DNA of 8,699 bases from Sandaracinobacteroides sp041909755 (GTDB lineage: Bacteria; Pseudomonadota; Alphaproteobacteria; Sphingomonadales; Sphingomonadaceae). The stretch is taken from the NCBI RefSeq assembly GCF_041909755.1, contig NZ_JAYRCW010000100.1, positions 1-8,699 of the forward strand. The letters run 5' to 3'. Of this stretch, positions 5,530 through 8,699 are shown one piece after another; positions within the stretch are counted from its first letter, which is position 1, and each line of letters opens with the position of its first letter. The notes below the pieces were generated by a model. The model ran no database searches. It was not told where the DNA came from and saw nothing but the letters and a program-made list of their open reading frames with translations. The translations under genes and the position numbers were made by a program.

Positions 5530-5652
5530 TTAGCAGTCGCCATGGCTGATGTTCGTGAGCCTGTTCGCGGTGTGCCCGGCGCCTTCGTACCAGATCAGCG
5601 GCTCATCCAACTCGGGCCCATGCGCATAGTGCCTGAGCATCGGTGCGACCCA
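5530..5652 (-). pseudogene. fossil fragment of an RHS-repeat protein
   Basis: The minus strand encodes WVAPM followed by LRHYAHGPELDEPLIWYEG and AG, in frame to a TAA at 5530-5532. HGP..DEPL.WYEG is the wording of the RHS/YD repeat-associated core near the C-terminus of large secreted RHS proteins (polymorphic toxins and related shells). Only about 20-25 residues are recognisable. An in-frame TGA lies a little upstream of W and the expected continuation (LHAD..GS.) is lost after TANR. No start or complete domain exists, so it is a dead remnant. It supports the view that this interval has carried accessory genes. Confidence 0.5.
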
Positions 5653-5700
5653 TCATTTTCCGCCACCAGCGGCTGCTTGTTCGGGGTGCTTTTGCGGGTG

Positions 5701-5728
5701 GGCCTTCGACAAGCTCAGGCTGAGCGGG
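5701..5728. repeat. sphingomonad-type palindromic repeat, copy 1
   Basis: GGCCTTCGACAAGCTCAGG followed by CTGAGCGGG. It contains the near-palindrome GCTCAGGCTGAGC (5-bp arms, 3-nt loop). This element recurs between genes in sphingomonads and some other proteobacteria as I know them; its function is unclear. Copy 2 differs at one position (A to G). Confidence 0.65.
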
Positions 5729-5837
5729 TGTTGCGAACTGAGCGGGGGCCTTCGACAGGCTCAGGCTGAGCGGGCGACGCAAGCTGAGCGGGTGGTGTGG
5801 GCCGGGCGGGTGGTGCAGGCTGAGCGGGCGAGGATAG
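5720..5837. repeat. 18-bp tandem repeat (minisatellite-like), about 6 units
   Basis: CTGAGCGGG recurs at 5720, 5738, 5766, 5784 and 5820, with a degenerate CCGGGCGGG at 5802. Intervals are 18, 28, 18, 18 and 18 nt; the 28-nt interval contains repeat copy 2. The unit is approximately CTGAGCGGGYGRYGCARG. The units decay rightwards. Beyond them, two copies of an 11-mer TGTGCGGGYGK lie at 5850-5860 and 5861-5871. No coding function is apparent. Confidence 0.6.
5747..5774. repeat. sphingomonad-type palindromic repeat, copy 2
   Basis: GGCCTTCGACAGGCTCAGG followed by CTGAGCGGG; 27 of 28 bases match copy 1 in the same orientation. It interrupts the 18-bp tandem array, adding 10 bp to one unit. Confidence 0.65.
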
Positions 5838-5875
5838 GGCGCGGCACGATGTGCGGGCGGTGTGCGGGTGTGGCG

Positions 5876-5909
5876 CCCCCACCCCAACCCCTCCCCTGAA
5901 GGGGAGGGG
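5876..5909 (-). terminator. hairpin overlapping a G-quadruplex motif, downstream of greB
   Basis: CCCCTCCCC (5888-5896) and GGGGAGGGG (5901-5909) form a perfect 9-bp stem with a 4-nt loop. It lies about 50 nt downstream of the greB stop on the minus strand. Immediately beyond, that strand continues TTGGGGTGGGGG, so four runs of at least four G with loops of 1, 2 and 1 nt occur at 5896-5876, a strong G4 motif that shares half of the stem. There is no real T-run. The hairpin may end or stabilise the slt-greB mRNA, or it may be a dispersed intergenic repeat. Confidence 0.5.
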
Positions 5910-5922
5910 CTTGTTCTGGTGG

Positions 5923-5941
5923 AGCCGGGCACGGCCCGGCT
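5923..5941 (-). terminator. GC-rich stem-loop directly after greB
   Basis: AGCCGGGC and GCCCGGCT form a perfect 8-bp stem with a 3-nt loop, 20 nt after the greB stop. No T-run follows on the minus strand (CCACCAGAAC). With the next hairpin it forms a tandem 3' structure for the slt-greB transcript. Either a terminator of the GC-only kind or an mRNA-stabilising element is possible. Confidence 0.4.
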
Positions 5942-5961
5942 GACGGAGGTGTGCCTTGTTC

Positions 5962-6447
5962 TCAGCCCGGGTAGCTGATCGCCAGCACGTCCAGATCGCG
6001 TTCGCCGGCGGGCAGGCGGGCGGTTCGGGTGTCGCCCACCTTTGCGCCTTTCAGGGCGGTGGCGACGGGGCTGTTCCAGGCGATGCGGCCGTTGGTGGCG
6101 TCGGCCTCGTCGCGGCCGACGAGGGTGAGGGTCTGTTCGCGGTCGTCGCCATTTTCCAGAACTTCCACCAGCTTCACGGTGGCGCCGAAGAAGATGCGGC
6201 TTTTATCCGGCTGGCGCGCGGGATCCACCACCGTCACGTCCTTCATGCGGCGGGCGAGGTGGGCGAGTTCGCGGTCGATCTCTCTCAGGCGCTTGCGGCC
6301 ATAGAGATAATCACCGTTTTCGGAGCGGTCGCCGTTGCCCGCCGCCCAGCTGACCACCTCCACCATCTGCGGCCGTTCGGTGGTGAACAGATGATCGTAG
6401 CGGGCCTTCAGCGCGGCCATGCCCGCCGGGGTGATGGGGTCGCTCAC
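5962..6447 (-). CDS. greB: transcription elongation factor GreB
   Basis: 161 aa, the usual Gre length. Gre factors insert a coiled coil into the RNA polymerase secondary channel and stimulate cleavage of backtracked RNA. The N-terminal coiled coil carries the tip motif GDRSENGDYLYGRKRLREIDREL (split at about residues 39-61), whose acidic pair D/E is the catalytic tip; the DY.YG(K/R)KRLREIDR wording is of GreB and not GreA (which has SENAEY). The C-terminal FKBP-like domain includes IFFGATVKL, LVGRDEAD and SPVATALKGAKVGDT. It starts with GTG at 6447, 1 nt after the slt stop (TGA-G-GTG); an internal ATG (residue 10) would remove the conserved PIT..G start. It is in an operon with slt, and likely depends on slt translation since no good SD is present. 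Confidence 0.93.
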   Translation of the reverse strand: MSDPITPAGMAALKARYDHLFTTERPQMVEVVSWAAGNGDRSENGDYLYGRKRLREIDRELAHLARRMKDVTVVDPARQPDKSRIFFGATVKLVEVLENGDDREQTLTLVGRDEADATNGRIAWNSPVATALKGAKVGDTRTARLPAGERDLDVLAISYPG

Positions 6448-6448
6448 C

Positions 6449-8446
6449 TCAGGGGTTCTTCAGCCATTGGGAAATGCGGGGCTGCGCGCCCTGACGCGTG
6501 GGTTCCAGCAGGGAATAGACGACGGCGTTTTCGCTGACGCGCTGCACATAGGTGCGGGTTTCGCTGATCGGGATCATTTCCACCCAGTCCACCAGATCAT
6601 GGGTGGTGCCGCCGCGCGGATCGCCGTTCATGCCGATCCATTTGCGCACATTGCCCGCGCCCGCGTTGTAGGCGGCGATCGCCATCATCGCGTTCGAGAA
6701 ATTGTCGCGGCGGAGGCGGATGTAATAGCTGCCCAGCGTGACGTTGTAGGCCGGATCGTCGAAAAGGCGCTGCGGGCTGTAGGGCAGGCCCAGCTTGTTC
6801 GCGACATCCTGCGCGGTGGCGGGCATCAGCTGCATCAGGCCGCGCGCGCCGGCCGAGGAGAGGGCCGTGCGGTCGAAGCTCGATTCCTGCCGGGCGATGG
6901 CGTGGCTGATCAGCCAGTCCGCAGGCGGCACGGGCGCGCTGGCGGGCAGGCGCGGGTAGGCGAGATCGAAGGTGGAGAGGTCGCCGCGCGGGCGGGCGGC
7001 CTTCCATGTCCAGACGCCGAGATCGGGGCGGTTCAGCGCCTTGCCATATTCGGCCGCCGCGCGGGCCTGGGCGGGGGTTTCGAGGCTGTCTGCCAGCGCC
7101 CGGGTGAAGAGCGAGGCGCGGACCGCCTCTCCGCCATCGACCAGCAGCTTCAGGGCCTGGCCCATGGACGAGCCTTCGACCCGCTGCCGGTCTGCCGCGG
7201 TGGGCTGGATGCGTGGCACCATGGGCAGGGCCGGGGCGCGGCCCAGTTCCTCTGCCGCGAGCTGGCCGTAGTAATAATCGCTGTGGCGGGCGGCGCGTTC
7301 GAAGGCCGCCGTGGCAGCCGCCTGCTGGCCGCGCGCCTTTTCCGCGCGGCCCAGCCAGTAATCGCCGCGTGTCTGGCTGATGGGGGTGGTGACGGTGGCG
7401 TTGAAGCGGGTGAAATGCTGCTGCGCGTGATCGGGGCGGTCGAGCTTCCTGAGTGCGATCCAGCCGGCGAGCCAGTCCGTATCGGACAGGTCGACGCGGA
7501 CGGAGAGGGGCAGGGTGGCGGGGTTCGCGCCCGGCGCCACGGCCTTGTGGTTGGACAGGATGCGATAGGCGGTGAGATGGTCGCCCCGGCGCATCGCCGC
7601 GCGGCCAAGGGTGAGGCGGCGTTCGAGCCAGGTTTCGGGCGCGGTGACGCCGGCATTCGTATCCCCGGCGGCGAGCAGCGCTTCGGCTTCGGCGAGGCGG
7701 CCCTTGCGTTCGAGGAAGAGCGAACGATCATGCGTGAGGCCGGGATCGCGGCGGTGCTTCGCGGGGACGGAGGCGGCGCGCGCCTCTGCATCGGCGGCGC
7801 CGGTGCGCAGCGCGATGCGGGCCTGCGCGAGGGCGCGGGCTTCATCATCGAGGAAGGGCAGCAGGCGGGCGGCGGCCGTGGTCTGCCCGGCCCAGATGAG
7901 GGCGTCGGCGCGGGCGGCGTGATCGGCACGGGTGAACATTGAACCGAAGCGGGCGAGGAGGGCGGATTCAAGCTCTGGCGGGACGGAAGGGCGCGCCCAG
8001 GCTGCCCGGGCCTGTGCAAGCGCTTCCGGGCCGGAGAGGAGGAGGGCGTGGCGCGCCTGCCCGGCCGAGGTGGCGGGCGGGACGGCGCGGAAGAAGGCGA
8101 GCGCTTCGCCATCGGACGATTTCGCCGGATCGGCCGCCTGGGTTTCGGCGCGGCGGCGGATGGCAGTGTGTCCGGGCCAGCCGGGGTGGTTCGCAAGCCA
8201 CTGCGCCTGCGCGGCGAGCGGGTAGCTGACGCCGGCGGGCGGGGCGCGGCGGAGCCATTCCCAGGTGGCGAGGCTTTGCGCCGTGGCGTTTGGCGCGCCG
8301 GAAGGTGCAGCGGACGAGCCTGCCTGATAGGCGGCGAACTGCTGGGCCAGCCAGGCGCGCGCGGCCGGATCGGATTGCGCAAGGGCAGGCGAGGCGGCGG
8401 CGAGGAGCGCCGCGACGGCGAACGACAGGCGATGTTGCACGGACAT
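6449..8446 (-). CDS. slt: soluble lytic murein transglycosylase (Slt70-like)
   Basis: 665 aa, the size of Slt70 enzymes. It cleaves the MurNAc-GlcNAc bond of peptidoglycan with formation of a 1,6-anhydro end, in the periplasm. Residues 1-23 form a signal peptide (basic MSVQHR, a hydrophobic alanine/leucine core, ASPALA then QSD as the probable cleavage site). Then comes a long alanine/arginine-rich helical superhelix (about 25-480) with TPR-like pairs. The C-terminal SLT domain has the catalytic E521 in IARQESSFD, then GARGLMQLMPATA, DPAYNVTLGSYYI, and AIAAYNAGAGNV. I chose ATG 8446 because it begins the signal peptide; an in-frame ATG at 8581 would add 45 residues, hide the signal and overlap dapA. 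No SD is seen. greB follows by 1 nt. dapA diverges, so both neighbours of the 97-nt gap relate to cell-wall metabolism. Confidence 0.93.
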   Translation of the reverse strand: MSVQHRLSFAVAALLAAASPALAQSDPAARAWLAQQFAAYQAGSSAAPSGAPNATAQSLATWEWLRRAPPAGVSYPLAAQAQWLANHPGWPGHTAIRRRAETQAADPAKSSDGEALAFFRAVPPATSAGQARHALLLSGPEALAQARAAWARPSVPPELESALLARFGSMFTRADHAARADALIWAGQTTAAARLLPFLDDEARALAQARIALRTGAADAEARAASVPAKHRRDPGLTHDRSLFLERKGRLAEAEALLAAGDTNAGVTAPETWLERRLTLGRAAMRRGDHLTAYRILSNHKAVAPGANPATLPLSVRVDLSDTDWLAGWIALRKLDRPDHAQQHFTRFNATVTTPISQTRGDYWLGRAEKARGQQAAATAAFERAARHSDYYYGQLAAEELGRAPALPMVPRIQPTAADRQRVEGSSMGQALKLLVDGGEAVRASLFTRALADSLETPAQARAAAEYGKALNRPDLGVWTWKAARPRGDLSTFDLAYPRLPASAPVPPADWLISHAIARQESSFDRTALSSAGARGLMQLMPATAQDVANKLGLPYSPQRLFDDPAYNVTLGSYYIRLRRDNFSNAMMAIAAYNAGAGNVRKWIGMNGDPRGGTTHDLVDWVEMIPISETRTYVQRVSENAVVYSLLEPTRQGAQPRISQWLKNP

Positions 8447-8453
8447 GGGGAAG

Positions 8454-8482
8454 TCTTTAGGCAGGCGCGGCGTTTGCGCCAA
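8454..8482 (-). promoter_or_regulatory. possible slt promoter, giving a leaderless mRNA
   Basis: On the minus strand, TTGGCG (8482-8477), a 17-nt spacer and TAAAGA (8459-8454) resemble a promoter; the hexamer ends 7 nt before the slt ATG. The spacer includes a GGCGC/GCGCC hairpin. The rest of the 97-nt divergent gap holds a direct repeat TGCCGGGC at 8486-8493 and 8500-8507, which could bind a regulator. Matches are modest. Confidence 0.3.
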
Positions 8483-8543
8483 GGCTGCCGGGCGATTGTT
8501 GCCGGGCAAGCGAGGCGAACTGCCGCTTTCCGAGGATCTTTCC

Positions 8544-8699
8544 ATGGCGTTGATCACAGGCTCCATCCCCGCGCTTGTCACCCCGTTCCGCGACGGCCGG
8601 GTGGACGAGAAAGCGTTCGAGGCGTTCGTGGACTGGCAGGTCGCGGAAGGCTCTGGCGCGCTGGTGCCTTGCGGGACGACGGGCGAATCCGCGACCCTC
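8544..8699 (+). CDS. dapA: 4-hydroxy-tetrahydrodipicolinate synthase (5' end only)
   Basis: The first 52 codons, cut by the window end. DapA condenses pyruvate with aspartate semialdehyde in the lysine and diaminopimelate pathway, supplying peptidoglycan cross-links, in the cytoplasm. The N-terminus GSIPALVTPFRDGRVD and the active-site motif CGTTGES with T45 and T46 are diagnostic of the family; the Schiff-base lysine lies beyond the window. Other class I aldolases of the DapA/NAL family share this fold, but GTTGES favours DapA. The ATG at 8544 has a good SD, AGGA at 8533-8536, 7 nt upstream. It is divergent from slt. Confidence 0.9.
   Translation, partial: MALITGSIPALVTPFRDGRVDEKAFEAFVDWQVAEGSGALVPCGTTGESATL

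Noticed and set aside
5701..5871. CRISPR array
   Set aside because: The 18-bp units are tandem without unique spacers, and the two 28-bp copies differ and are not regularly spaced; no cas genes.
5603..5932. 109-aa minus-strand ORF
   Set aside because: It is the translated repeat and C/G-rich hairpin region; low complexity and no start signal.
6419..7942. 507-aa plus-strand ORF
   Set aside because: Antisense to the slt gene, whose signal peptide and SLT motifs are intact; no recognisable motif.
7150..8382. 410-aa minus-strand ORF in another frame
   Set aside because: Frame-shifted shadow of slt, rich in P, R and S.
8447..8581. longer slt start at 8581
   Set aside because: It would bury the signal peptide behind 45 residues and overlap the dapA start.

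Overview
The window is GC-rich chromosomal DNA from an alphaproteobacterium, most probably a member of the Sphingomonadales. The evidence is the alphaproteobacterial character of the housekeeping proteins, an exosortase-A-associated decarboxylase, the short palindromic intergenic repeat (CTTCGAC..GCTCAGGCTGAGCGGG) I associate with sphingomonads, and a perfect chromosomal parS site. The genus cannot be fixed from the sequence alone.

Layout. Positions 2-322 (+) hold the 3' end of a PLP-dependent decarboxylase of the exosortase A / PEP-CTERM type. Facing it is a 54-residue single-span membrane protein (338-502, -) with a perfect sigma-54 promoter (560-575, -) beside an inverted repeat. Next are fmt and truA (-), overlapping by 4 nt, with the truA start inside a hairpin. 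recR (+) diverges from fmt with only 15 nt between start codons. def and a PPK2-family polyphosphate kinase (+) follow, overlapping by 1 nt.

From 4298 to 5961 the sequence changes character: lower GC at first, a perfect parS centromere site (4337-4352), a PD-(D/E)XK-like/DUF5655-like gene interrupted by one in-frame amber codon (4575-5450), a fossil RHS-repeat fragment (about 5530-5652, -), an 18-bp tandem repeat built around two copies of the sphingomonad repeat, and a hairpin that overlaps a strong G-quadruplex motif. I read this as an accessory insertion site in decay between core genes. Core genes resume with greB and a soluble lytic transglycosylase (slt, -), 1 nt apart, and dapA (+, cut by the window end) diverging from slt.

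How the genes work together. fmt and def are the two ends of the N-formylmethionine cycle and flank recR. truA modifies tRNA and greB rescues stalled RNA polymerase, so most of the window is information processing. slt and dapA both serve peptidoglycan (turnover; diaminopimelate supply). The left edge belongs to an exopolysaccharide/PEP-CTERM export locus, where sigma-54 control is known in other bacteria. The most notable observations are the sigma-54 promoter with its small membrane protein, the parS site, the nonsense codon, and three start codons (def, fmt, slt) each placed 6-7 nt after a -10-like hexamer, a geometry that predicts leaderless mRNAs.
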